Below, piece by piece: positions 1 to 6,536 of a stretch of 13,461 nucleotides of DNA. The DNA comes from Bacillota bacterium (GTDB lineage: Bacteria > Bacillota > Bacilli > Bacillales > Cytobacillaceae). The first letter of the stretch is position 1. Each line of letters begins with the position of its first letter. Position numbers and translations under genes: made by a program. The stretch is from contig JAUZPT010000039.1 of assembly GCA_030705745.1 (NCBI GenBank), positions 1 to 13,461 on the forward strand, given 5' to 3'. The notes under the pieces were generated by a model, which worked only from the letters and a program-made list of their open reading frames with translations, did no database searches and was not told the origin of the DNA.

Positions 1-308
1 AGGAACTCACCCTTCAAGTCGGTCATATTCCATCCGCCGTTCCGTGATACCATGTGAGCCAAAAAAGACCAATGTATTTCGGGATGATTATTATAAAAAT
101 CTAGATACGCTTTTGTTCTTGTCAGATTATTACGATTGAATTTCTTTGTTTTCTCCTTGATCTGGTTAACCAACTTATGTTCATCGGAGGTAAGAGTTCT
201 TTTTTTAACGGACGTGTTTTTTAAATCTTTTTTAAGTTCGAGCAAGGATTTACTTAAGGGCATTTGAAATATATCTTTGTAAAAACTCCAAATGAACTTC
301 ACCTCCAT
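1..308 (-). CDS. yppC: DUF2515 (YppC-like) protein, N-terminal part; runs off the left edge
   Basis: About 102 codons of an open frame on the minus strand, cut by the window edge. The visible protein has a Lys-rich segment (SLLELKKDLKN) and then a block I recognise from the DUF2515 family: LTRTKAYLDFY, HPEIHWSFLAHMVSRNGGW and NMTDLKGEF at about residues 62-102. The family is of unknown function; no membrane segment is visible in this part. The start is uncertain. The ATG at 306-308 gives the longest frame, but GGAGGT (301-306) lies inside its first codons and would suit an in-frame ATT at 291-293, while a weaker GAGAG lies upstream of the ATG. The family call is firm, the start is not. Confidence 0.78.
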   Translation of the reverse strand, partial: MEVKFIWSFYKDIFQMPLSKSLLELKKDLKNTSVKKRTLTSDEHKLVNQIKEKTKKFNRNNLTRTKAYLDFYNNHPEIHWSFLAHMVSRNGGWNMTDLKGEF

Positions 309-369
309 TTAAGATTACTCTCTTTCTTCATTAATTTATTAATGATAATAATATTAAATGAACAAAATC

Positions 370-494
370 GAACGTGAAAATTTTCGTTCTTTTATAAATG
401 GGTGCACGTGAAAATGCCCATCATCACGCTTATGATGGACAAAACGAGGAGGGTACACGCGAAAAATGTCCATCATGCAACTCATGATGGACAA
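370..494. repeat. Tandem palindromic repeat, two full copies and one degenerate copy
   Basis: Two units of about 45 bases follow each other at roughly 402-444 and 452-494. Each has a head (TGCACGTGAAAAT / TACACGCGAAAAAT) and a hairpin (CCATCAT - 7 bases - ATGATGG) followed by ACAAAA. The loops differ (cacgctt-like and gcaactc) while the arms are kept, as expected if the pairing matters. A third head-like stretch (AACGTGAAAATTTT, 371-384) lacks the hairpin. The stretch 309-508 between the two minus-strand genes otherwise holds only A/T-rich DNA. It probably belongs to an interspersed intergenic repeat family, but only these copies are visible here. Confidence 0.75.
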
Positions 495-495
495 A
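461..495 (-). terminator. Hairpin terminator of the 509-1418 membrane gene
   Basis: Read on the minus strand, TGTCCATCAT, a 7-base loop, and ATGATGGACA are followed by TTTTT. The arms (468-477 and 485-494 on the plus strand) pair perfectly over 10 bp. The second, slightly imperfect hairpin at 417-441 is followed by TTTT and may act as a backup. Both lie just after the stop codon at 509-511. Confidence 0.6.
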
Positions 496-508
496 AATTA
501 AGTTCTCC

Positions 509-1418
509 TCATTTTCCTAAATGTTCCTCTGATAAAAACAGCTTACTATAAATCCACCGATATAGCACAATCATAATTGCCGAAAGAGAAGTGGAATAAA
601 AGAGATTCCAAAAAGGAGCGATATGAAGATACCCTAAATGGACGAGTGCGATGTCTATAAAACAGTTACTCGCCAATAATAAGCCATATCCATACCAGCG
701 AAAACGATAAAAAATGCCGATGGTAACAAAAATAGAAAACACAAAAGTTGCAACAGCGTTACCGGCAATATGGTCACGGATAGGGTCTGAAAACCATCCG
801 GGAGAATATAAATTCGTGTGAAAAAGGGCAACTCGATAAAATGTCACCGTATCTTCGATGAAAACAATGCATAAATACATCGTCCAAAACTTTACGGAAT
901 TTCTCGGACGATCAAGCATTGTCTGCCATTTCAACGTTGAAAAAAAGCAAGCGAGCAAAAAAATAAACGTATAAAAGTAATTCCACCAATGTTGAACATA
1001 AAGTCCAAAGCGAACAAACATCCATTCAATGCCGATTAACAAGAGTGCTGAAAGGAAATACCAAACGAAAGATAAATTAAAGGATGTGAGAAAAACAGCA
1101 ATCATCGGTACAGCCATCGCCTGAGAAACGCTTGATCCATAAAAATAATCGAACCATTTTTCATCGAAAAAATGTGGATGGTACGAATAAGCATTTCCTA
1201 ATACGAAGACTAAGTAATCAAATATATAAGACAGGCCAGTAATAAAAAAATAAACGGAAAAAACCTTGGATTTGTCTTTTTTTGCTTAGTGTATATATAA
1301 ATAATAGCGCTGCGAGAATAGTGAGTAGAAAAAACCAAATATAATTGGGCATAAATTCCCACCCTGAATGGATTTGATTATAATAGTTTTCCCAAATCCG
1401 CAGTGAATTATGATTCAA
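509..1418 (-). pseudogene. Multi-span membrane protein gene, split by a +1 frameshift
   Basis: Two open frames on the minus strand join into one protein of about 302 residues if one base is dropped from a homopolymer. The 5' frame starts at TTG 1416-1418 (or at ATG 1350-1352, which has a GGGTGGGA ribosome site) and stops at 1218. The 3' frame is open from about 1285 down to the stop at 509, and the ATG at 1117 is internal to it. The switch fits best at seven T (1277-1283; A7 in the mRNA): with six, the protein reads on as ...TLSKK-DKSKVFSVYFFITG... into the downstream frame. The product has about 7-8 hydrophobic segments rich in Trp, Tyr and Phe and conserved-looking blocks such as IEWMFVRFGLY. 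It vaguely resembles CBO0543-type membrane proteins of Bacilli, but I do not recognise it with certainty. It may be a real pseudogene, an assembly error or a slippage-controlled gene. Confidence 0.7.
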
Positions 1419-1480
1419 TAATTAAACTTACCATTATTCGTTTTCTACAACGTAAAAACTTTTTAATTTCTCAAACAACG

Positions 1481-1514
1481 AAAAAAAAAAAACAAGCCGG
1501 TTAACCGGCCTGTT
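1481..1514 (-). terminator. Terminator of narK
   Basis: On the minus strand a GC-rich hairpin (AACA-mismatch-GCCGG, TTAA loop, and its complement; 1491-1514) is followed by a run of about 12 T. The narK stop codon (1501-1503) lies in the loop, so the hairpin starts inside the last codons. Confidence 0.85.
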
Positions 1515-2802
1515 TAACAAACGTTTGAACTGGTGTTGCTTTTCTTTGGTAATAATACCAATTCAACACAAGTGAGATGACATAAAATCCGATGAAGAAG
1601 TAAAAAGCTGTTACTGGTGTTCCTGTTGCTTTTACTGACCATCCAAATAATTTTGGAATGAAGAATGAACCATATGCGGCGAATGCTGCTGTAAATCCCA
1701 AAACTGGAGCCGCTTCTTTAGGAATGAAGATGTTAGGAATCATTTGAAACGTTGAGCCTGAGCCGATGCCTGCTGCCAAGAACAAGACAAGGAAGGATGC
1801 AAGGAAACCTCCAAACTGTTTATCGCCCAAGAAATGTATTACTCCAGTTGCACCAAGGCCCATAACAATCAATACATAAGCTGTAACTCTTGCTCCACCA
1901 AATTTATCGGCAATCCAGCCACCAACTGGCCTTGCAGCCGCAGCAACCAACGCACCAAGAAACGCAAGCGAAACGTGTTCAGGAAACTGAGATTTCAATA
2001 ATAAAGGGAACGCTGCAGAATAACCAATAAATGATCCAAATGTTGCTACATATAGAACCGTCATGATCCAAGTATGCTTGCGTTTTACGATAACGAATTG
2101 TTCTGATACAGATTGTTTTGCATTTGGAAGATTATCCATTCCGAAAAATGAGAGTACAGTCATAATAACAATAGGGATGACCCAGATGAAAGCTGCATTT
2201 TGTAACCATACATGTTGACCTGTTGATAAAACCTGTTTAGCACCAACTAAAGCAAAAGTGCTTGAAGTGATGATTAAAGGTGTAACAAATTGGACGACTG
2301 AAACGCCCAGATTGCCTAAACCGCCGTTAATTCCAAGTGCTGTTCCTTTTTCTTTTTTCGGAAAAAAGAAACTGATGTTTGCAAGTGAAGAGGAGAAGCT
2401 TCCTCCGCCAAGTCCACATAACGCGGCTAGCAAAAGCATGATTGAAAAAGGTGTTTCAGGATTTTGTACAGCAAAGCCGATTCCTGTTGCCGGTATTACG
2501 AGCAAACCTGTTGAGATGACAGTCCAGTTTTTTCCGCCGATGGATCCGACGGCAAAGGTATAAAAGAATCGAAGGGTTGCACCGACAAGGCCGGGAATCG
2601 CTGCTAATGAAAACAACTGTTCCTCCGTAAAATGAAAGCCGATGTCATTCAAGCGTACCGCAACAACTGACCAAATTTGCCACACGATAAATGCAAGCAT
2701 TAAGGATGGAACAGAAATCCACAGGTTTCGTCTCGCGTGTTTTTTTCCTTCTTTGTTCCAGAATTTTTCATCTTCTGGATTCCAATAATTGATTCTAGCC
2801 AT
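1501..2802 (-). CDS. narK: Nitrate/nitrite transporter, NNP family MFS
   Basis: A 433-residue, 12-span major facilitator protein of the nitrate/nitrite porter (NNP) family. The two family signatures are present: GINGGLGNLGVS (about 157-168) in the fifth span and GFTAAFAAYG (369-378) in the eleventh. Arg78 (GATLRFFYTF) and Arg291 (AAAARPVGGW) match the two Arg residues that bind the anion in characterised NarK proteins. The start is ATG with GGGAGGA 8 bases upstream. Family members take up nitrate or exchange it for nitrite in the cytoplasmic membrane; direction cannot be read from sequence. The Fnr-type site upstream points to anaerobic expression and nitrate respiration rather than aerobic assimilation. 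It is monocistronic, with its own promoter and terminator, and divergent from the lmo0937-type gene. Confidence 0.92.
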   Translation of the reverse strand: MARINYWNPEDEKFWNKEGKKHARRNLWISVPSLMLAFIVWQIWSVVAVRLNDIGFHFTEEQLFSLAAIPGLVGATLRFFYTFAVGSIGGKNWTVISTGLLVIPATGIGFAVQNPETPFSIMLLLAALCGLGGGSFSSSLANISFFFPKKEKGTALGINGGLGNLGVSVVQFVTPLIITSSTFALVGAKQVLSTGQHVWLQNAAFIWVIPIVIMTVLSFFGMDNLPNAKQSVSEQFVIVKRKHTWIMTVLYVATFGSFIGYSAAFPLLLKSQFPEHVSLAFLGALVAAAARPVGGWIADKFGGARVTAYVLIVMGLGATGVIHFLGDKQFGGFLASFLVLFLAAGIGSGSTFQMIPNIFIPKEAAPVLGFTAAFAAYGSFFIPKLFGWSVKATGTPVTAFYFFIGFYVISLVLNWYYYQRKATPVQTFVKQAG

Positions 2803-2851
2803 GATATTTTCCTCCCATATATTGATTAATGTTTAAATGGTTTGTTGTTTA

Positions 2852-2901
2852 TATCGTTATCTTAAAGGCATTCTACCTTGAAAATTGTGACGTACGTCAC
2901 A
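2852..2901 (-). promoter_or_regulatory. Fnr-dependent narK promoter
   Basis: TGTGACGTACGTCACA (2886-2901) is a perfect 16-bp palindrome matching the Fnr/Crp-type consensus TGTGA-N6-TCACA. Its centre (2893.5) is 41.5 bp from a predicted start at 2852, and TAAGAT (2859-2864) falls exactly at -12 to -7 on the minus strand. No good -35 is visible, as expected of a class II activated promoter. A looser repeat, ATGTG-aa-CACAT (2917-2928), lies further upstream. Confidence 0.75.
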
Positions 2902-3000
2902 AAAGTCGTGAAGGAAATGTGAACACATCTTCTTCGTCAAAAAGTTGTAACGATTATTCCGATTTCTGTAAAACGTGAAAATGATAGTTGGAAAATAGGG

Positions 3001-3026
3001 GTTTTTCTTTTGGATTTTGGGGGTAC
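3001..3026 (+). promoter_or_regulatory. Candidate sigma-B promoter of the lmo0937-type gene
   Basis: GTTTTT (3001-3006), 14 bases, then GGGTAC (3021-3026) resembles the general-stress sigma-B consensus (GTTTAA, N12-15, GGGTAT). It places the start about 30 bases before the ATG. This is a pattern match only. Confidence 0.45.
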
Positions 3027-3061
3027 ACTACAAACAACTACAAGAGGAAGGATGTTGTTAT

Positions 3062-3208
3062 ATGCTTTGGACCATAGTAGCGATATTACTCGTCATGTGG
3101 GTTTTAGGTCTCGTATTTCACATTGCCGGAGGCTTAATCCATTTTCTATTGGTAGCGGCTGTTATCGTATTTATCTTTAATTTCATAAAAGGCCGCGCGC
3201 GACCTTAG
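3062..3208 (+). CDS. lmo0937-type small membrane protein, 48 residues
   Basis: A 48-residue protein of two hydrophobic spans: MLWTIVAILLVMWVLGLVFH, then an AGG turn, then HFLLVAAVIVFIFNFI with a basic tail KGRARP. This layout (LWTI..LL..W.LGL..H.AGG.IH.LLV....FI....G) is the lmo0937 family of short Firmicute membrane proteins, whose function is unknown. I chose ATG 3062 because family members begin MLWTI; the frame continues upstream to 3017, but that extension (QLQEEGCC) covers the ribosome site AGAGGAAGG. A candidate sigma-B promoter and a strong terminator (3223-3256) make it a one-gene unit. It could serve in envelope stress, but that is inference. Confidence 0.82.
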   Translation: MLWTIVAILLVMWVLGLVFHIAGGLIHFLLVAAVIVFIFNFIKGRARP

Positions 3209-3222
3209 ATAAAAATGAAAGA

Positions 3223-3256
3223 AGACTTTCCGTTATAGGGAAGTCTATTTTTTTTC
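3223..3256 (+). terminator. Terminator of the lmo0937-type gene
   Basis: AGACTTTCC (3223-3231), a 6-base loop and GGGAAGTCT (3238-3246) pair with one G-T wobble and are followed by A and then eight T. Confidence 0.85.
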
Positions 3257-3510
3257 GAAATAAGTCATGCTCGTTTCCATTTTCATTTCGATGATCTACA
3301 TATATATCAGTTACTTGCTCTAAAAATTTAACAAAGTTGGGATGAGGACTCACTTATTTTAATAAAGGGGTCCTTTTTTCTCATCATACATTTCACATTA
3401 AAGTTCGATTAAAATTCTCTGTTTTTTGTTTAATGTTAAGCAGAATGGATACATTTAAAAGGATGGCCCTATCATTTTCGATATAAAGTATAAATTTTTT
3501 AACATTAAAA
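3257..3510. other. Non-coding stretch before the molybdoenzyme genes, with an orphan hairpin
   Basis: No credible open frame on either strand. The one clear structure is at 3345-3379: AGGAC, a partly self-complementary 20-base A/T-rich loop, GTCCT and then TTTTTT in total, terminator-like on the plus strand. GATGAG (3341-3346) and CTCATC (3380-3385) flank it and could form a competing outer stem. No gene lies directly before it apart from the already terminated lmo0937-type gene. The rest is A/T-rich; several -10-like strings occur but none has a convincing -35. Confidence 0.5.
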
Positions 3511-3629
3511 ACTGTCTAGCGCAAGCGCCTAGCCCCTTTGGGTCATAAGCTAAATCACTTCAGAAATCAGGATTTCCTGCGTGATTCGTCTTATGCCTTT
3601 TGGGGTTGACCAAGGCGCTTGCGCTTTTC
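3511..3629. repeat. Cloverleaf-like interspersed palindromic repeat, about 119 bp
   Basis: The outer arms AGCGCAAGCGCC (3518-3529) and GGCGCTTGCGCT (3614-3625) are perfect 12-bp complements. Inside are CTAGCCCC against GGGGTTGACC and CATAAG (3544-3549) against CTTATG (3590-3595). The wording (CTGTCTAGC...GCGCCTAGCCCC...GTGATTCGTCTTATGCC...GGGGTTGACCAAGGCGCTTGCGCTTTTCG) is one I recognise from intergenic repeats scattered through Bacillus-group genomes; other copies cannot be shown here. It ends about 4 bases before the ribosome site of the next gene, so it would fold in that gene's leader. Confidence 0.75.
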
Positions 3630-3645
3630 GATTGGAGGGATTGCA

Positions 3646-4074
3646 TTGGAAAACGTACTCATTTTATTTTCCGAAATCGGAGAAAACACAAAAAAAATAC
3701 TCGATGAAACGAAGAAATCGACAAATCCTCTCGCTGTTATTTACAGGACGACACTAGAGGAACAGCTTCATGCAATCAAAGATCTGATGCCTTTTTTAAA
3801 GAAAAACAAACCGAATCTGGAAGAAATTAAGAAAGCGCTTTCTATTGTTTATCATGATGATGACATATCTGAAACCACATACAGAGCATGGAAACGCGCG
3901 ATACATTGGCAAGACGAATCACATCTATATTCAACAGAAGAAATCGATTTATTTTTTCAAAAAAACAAGAAAAACCTTAAAGATGCAGCGAAAGAGTTAC
4001 TAGGCTTGTATGATTCTGAAAAAATAAAATACATCGTACCAACTTTTTATTTTAATCATTCACAGAAGGGGTGA
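3646..4074 (+). CDS. Unrecognised 142-residue helical protein in front of the molybdoenzyme
   Basis: I do not recognise this family. The start is TTG 3646 with GGAGGG (3634-3639) six bases upstream; the same frame is open to 3619, but that part lies in the repeat element. The product is soluble-looking, charged and Lys/Glu-rich, with no signal peptide, membrane span or Cys. Predicted helices include NTKKILDETKKS, LEEQLHAIKDLMPFLKKNK and NLKDAAKELLGLY. It ends 6 bases before the ATG of the molybdopterin oxidoreductase, so the two are surely co-transcribed. That placement would suit an accessory or maturation protein, but it is shorter than NarJ/TorD chaperones and I see no motif of theirs. Confidence 0.75.
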   Translation: MENVLILFSEIGENTKKILDETKKSTNPLAVIYRTTLEEQLHAIKDLMPFLKKNKPNLEEIKKALSIVYHDDDISETTYRAWKRAIHWQDESHLYSTEEIDLFFQKNKKNLKDAAKELLGLYDSEKIKYIVPTFYFNHSQKG

Positions 4075-4080
4075 GAGGGA

Positions 4081-6498
4081 ATGTCATGGCAAAATGAGCG
4101 CATTGATCTAAATGTTTACAGCCAAGGCGAGGTCGATAAATGGGTGTATAGTACATGCAATATTTGTTCTGTAGGCTGCGGGTGCCATATTGCAGTAAAA
4201 AATGAAAAAATAGTGGGGATTAAAGGTAATCCTTCGCATCCAATTAACAGAGGCCGGCTTGGGCCAAAGGGAGAGCATCAATGGCAGGCAAACAATAGTC
4301 CAGACCGATTAGTTACGCCTCTCATCCGAAATCGAGAAGGTGAACTTATCCCATCCACATGGGATGAAGCAATGAATGTGATCGTCTCAAAAACGAAGGA
4401 AGTGTTAAAAGAAAAAGGCGGAAACGGCATCGCTATATATTCTACGGGACAAGGCTTCCTCGAGGGTTATTATACGATTGCAAAAATTGGACGTGCAGGC
4501 CTCGGTACGCATTTGCTCGATGCGAATACTCGACTCTGCACGGCGACGACCGAATTTTGTCTGCTGCAATCATTTGGTTCGGACGGCGTACCCGCATCCT
4601 TTGATGATATTGACGTGACTGAAACGCTGCTTCTATTTGGGCATAATCCTGCGGAAACTGGTACGGTTCTCTTTGAACGGATCATGGAACGAAAGAAAAG
4701 AGTCGGCAAACCGTATATCATTGTGGTAGATCCGCGACAAACACTAACAGCAAGGGAAGCTGATTTACATTTACAGCTTTATCCCGGAACGAATGTAGCG
4801 CTATTAAACGGATTGCTAAATTTTATTATAAAAAATGATCTTATAGACCGTGACTTCATAGACAACCATACGATCGGCTACGAAAAAATGAGAGCTTCAC
4901 TTAAAGAATGGACGCTTGAGCAGACAGCAGAAATTACTGGTATTCCTGAAGATTTGTTGCATACAGCCGCGAAGCGCCTTGGTAATACTTCTTCACTCGT
5001 CACCACAACTTTACAAGGAATTTATCAAAGTGCTGATGCGACAACCGCATGTGTAGCAATAAATAATATGCATTTGGTTCGCGGGCTGATAGGGAAACCT
5101 GGGTGTGGCCCTTTGCATATGGCTGGACAGCCGAGTTCCTCCGCCAATCGAACTGCCGGAGGGGTTGGAACTTATCCGGCTAACCGCAATTCTAGCAATC
5201 CTATGCACATTCAGGAAATGGCAAAGCTATGGAATGTTGAGGAAAGCATGTTGCCTGTCGGTCCTGAAAAAGGTATTGAAGAACAAATTGAAATGATGGA
5301 AAATGGAGAAATTGGATTATTTTGGAATATTGGCACGAATCCGATGGTATCTTTGCCAAACCGAAGGAGAGCAAGGAAAGCGTTTGAAAATACATTCGTC
5401 GTCGTGCAAGATCCTTTTATAACCGAGACGTCAGCCGTTGCCGATGTCATTCTACCTGCTGCGCTTTGGGGCGAAAAGGAAGGTACGATGGAAAACGCGG
5501 ATCGAACAATAAACCTGCTTCGTAAAGCGGTTGAACCTCCAAACGGCGTCAAATCGGATTTTAATATTCTCCTTGATTTTGCAAAAAGAATGGACTTTAG
5601 AGATCTTGATGGAGGTTCCCTTATCAAGTATACGACTCCTGAGGAATGCTTTGAAGAATGGAAGACGATTACTGTTGGGCGTCCATGTGAAATGACTGGG
5701 ATCACATATGATAAATTGGAACAACACAATGGCCTTCGCTGGCCGGTAAATGAAAAAAATCCGGAAGGAAAGGTCCGCCTATATGAAGATTTTAACTTTC
5801 ATACGAAAGTGGATGACGCTCAGTCCTTTACAAAGAATCAATTCACAGGAAGGCCGCTTACCCAAGAGGAATATGAAAAGCTTGAAGCAAATGGGCGTGC
5901 CATTCTTCACCCAACTGTATATTTGCGACCAGCCGAAGTTCCAAATTCGAATTACCCTTTGTGGCTAACCACAGGAAGGCTTGTATGGCATTGGCATACA
6001 AGAACGAAAACAGCGCGATCGCCTTATCTGCAGGCTGCAGCCCCGAATGCGTATGCGGAAATAAATGTGGAGGATGCCACAAAACTTGGGTTAGTAGAAG
6101 GAGAATATATTAAAATCTCCTCTCCGCGAGGCGAAATTGAAGTCCCTGCCCGCATAGGCAATTGCGTTCAAAAAGGATTGGTCTTTGTGCCGTTTCACTT
6201 TGGGAGTTGGGATAAACGGGAATCTGCGAATGAACTGACTGCAGATTTCACGGATCCGCTTTCAAAACAACCGACATTTAAACAATCTTCCTGCCGAATC
6301 GAAAAAATTAGAACAGCCCATGTCGTTTCCGTCAATCAAGGCATCGAATCCATTGCAAAACAATTTGGTATTAATGTGGAGAACTTAAAAAAAGCGAATG
6401 GACTACACTCATTATCTGAGGTGGAAGCAGGTACAAAGTTAGAAATCCCACTCTCCATCATTAATGTACCCATACCTGAATATTTGCCGTTTAAATAG
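4081..6498 (+). CDS. Molybdopterin oxidoreductase (assimilatory nitrate reductase-like) with C-terminal LysM-like domain
   Basis: An 805-residue enzyme of the DMSO reductase superfamily, closest in layout to NasC/NapA nitrate reductases. Domain order: Fe-S segment CNICSVGCGC (26-35); molybdopterin core from about residue 75; DANTRLCTA with Cys153 in the position of the Mo ligand; and the dinucleotide-binding domain from about 625 to 742 (LTTGRLVWHWHTRTKT). Two oddities stand out. The fourth Fe-S Cys, usual in GRLCPKG, is Gly61 (GRLGPKG), while an extra Cys35 makes a C-x-C. Residues 747-790 (HVVSVNQGIESIAKQFGI, then VENLKKANGL and GTKLEIPL) read as a LysM domain. There is no Tat or Sec signal, so it is probably cytoplasmic. 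The ribosome site is GAGAGGGA. Nitrate as substrate is likely by family but not proven; no electron-transfer subunit gene is adjacent. Confidence 0.85.
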   Translation: MSWQNERIDLNVYSQGEVDKWVYSTCNICSVGCGCHIAVKNEKIVGIKGNPSHPINRGRLGPKGEHQWQANNSPDRLVTPLIRNREGELIPSTWDEAMNVIVSKTKEVLKEKGGNGIAIYSTGQGFLEGYYTIAKIGRAGLGTHLLDANTRLCTATTEFCLLQSFGSDGVPASFDDIDVTETLLLFGHNPAETGTVLFERIMERKKRVGKPYIIVVDPRQTLTAREADLHLQLYPGTNVALLNGLLNFIIKNDLIDRDFIDNHTIGYEKMRASLKEWTLEQTAEITGIPEDLLHTAAKRLGNTSSLVTTTLQGIYQSADATTACVAINNMHLVRGLIGKPGCGPLHMAGQPSSSANRTAGGVGTYPANRNSSNPMHIQEMAKLWNVEESMLPVGPEKGIEEQIEMMENGEIGLFWNIGTNPMVSLPNRRRARKAFENTFVVVQDPFITETSAVADVILPAALWGEKEGTMENADRTINLLRKAVEPPNGVKSDFNILLDFAKRMDFRDLDGGSLIKYTTPEECFEEWKTITVGRPCEMTGITYDKLEQHNGLRWPVNEKNPEGKVRLYEDFNFHTKVDDAQSFTKNQFTGRPLTQEEYEKLEANGRAILHPTVYLRPAEVPNSNYPLWLTTGRLVWHWHTRTKTARSPYLQAAAPNAYAEINVEDATKLGLVEGEYIKISSPRGEIEVPARIGNCVQKGLVFVPFHFGSWDKRESANELTADFTDPLSKQPTFKQSSCRIEKIRTAHVVSVNQGIESIAKQFGINVENLKKANGLHSLSEVEAGTKLEIPLSIINVPIPEYLPFK

Positions 6499-6500
6499 TC

Positions 6501-6536
6501 GAAAACCTTCACCTGAATAAGGCGAAGGTTTTTATC
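6501..6536 (+). terminator. Terminator between the convergent molybdoenzyme and 2Duf genes
   Basis: AAAACCTTC-a-CCT, a short loop, AGG-c-GAAGGTTTTT: a stem of about 11 pairs with one mismatch, then five T on the plus strand. On the minus strand it is followed by TTTTC, so it may work weakly in both directions. The two stop codons are only about 34 bases apart. Confidence 0.8.

Noticed and set aside
1270..1290. Programmed -1 ribosomal frameshift at the A7 run of the membrane gene
   Set aside because: The downstream frame is +1 relative to the upstream one, so a -1 slip would lead to the wrong frame.
3511..3629. tRNA or riboswitch
   Set aside because: The fold looks cloverleaf-like but lacks T-loop, anticodon-arm and acceptor features, and no riboswitch core was recognised; the sequence matches an interspersed repeat type.
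4081..4180. Possible Tat signal on the molybdoenzyme
   Set aside because: No twin-Arg motif and no hydrophobic stretch before the Fe-S cysteines.
5011..5729. Several minus-strand open frames of 64-172 codons inside the molybdoenzyme gene
   Set aside because: They are antisense shadows of a gene with clear family motifs; no ribosome sites or recognisable protein features.
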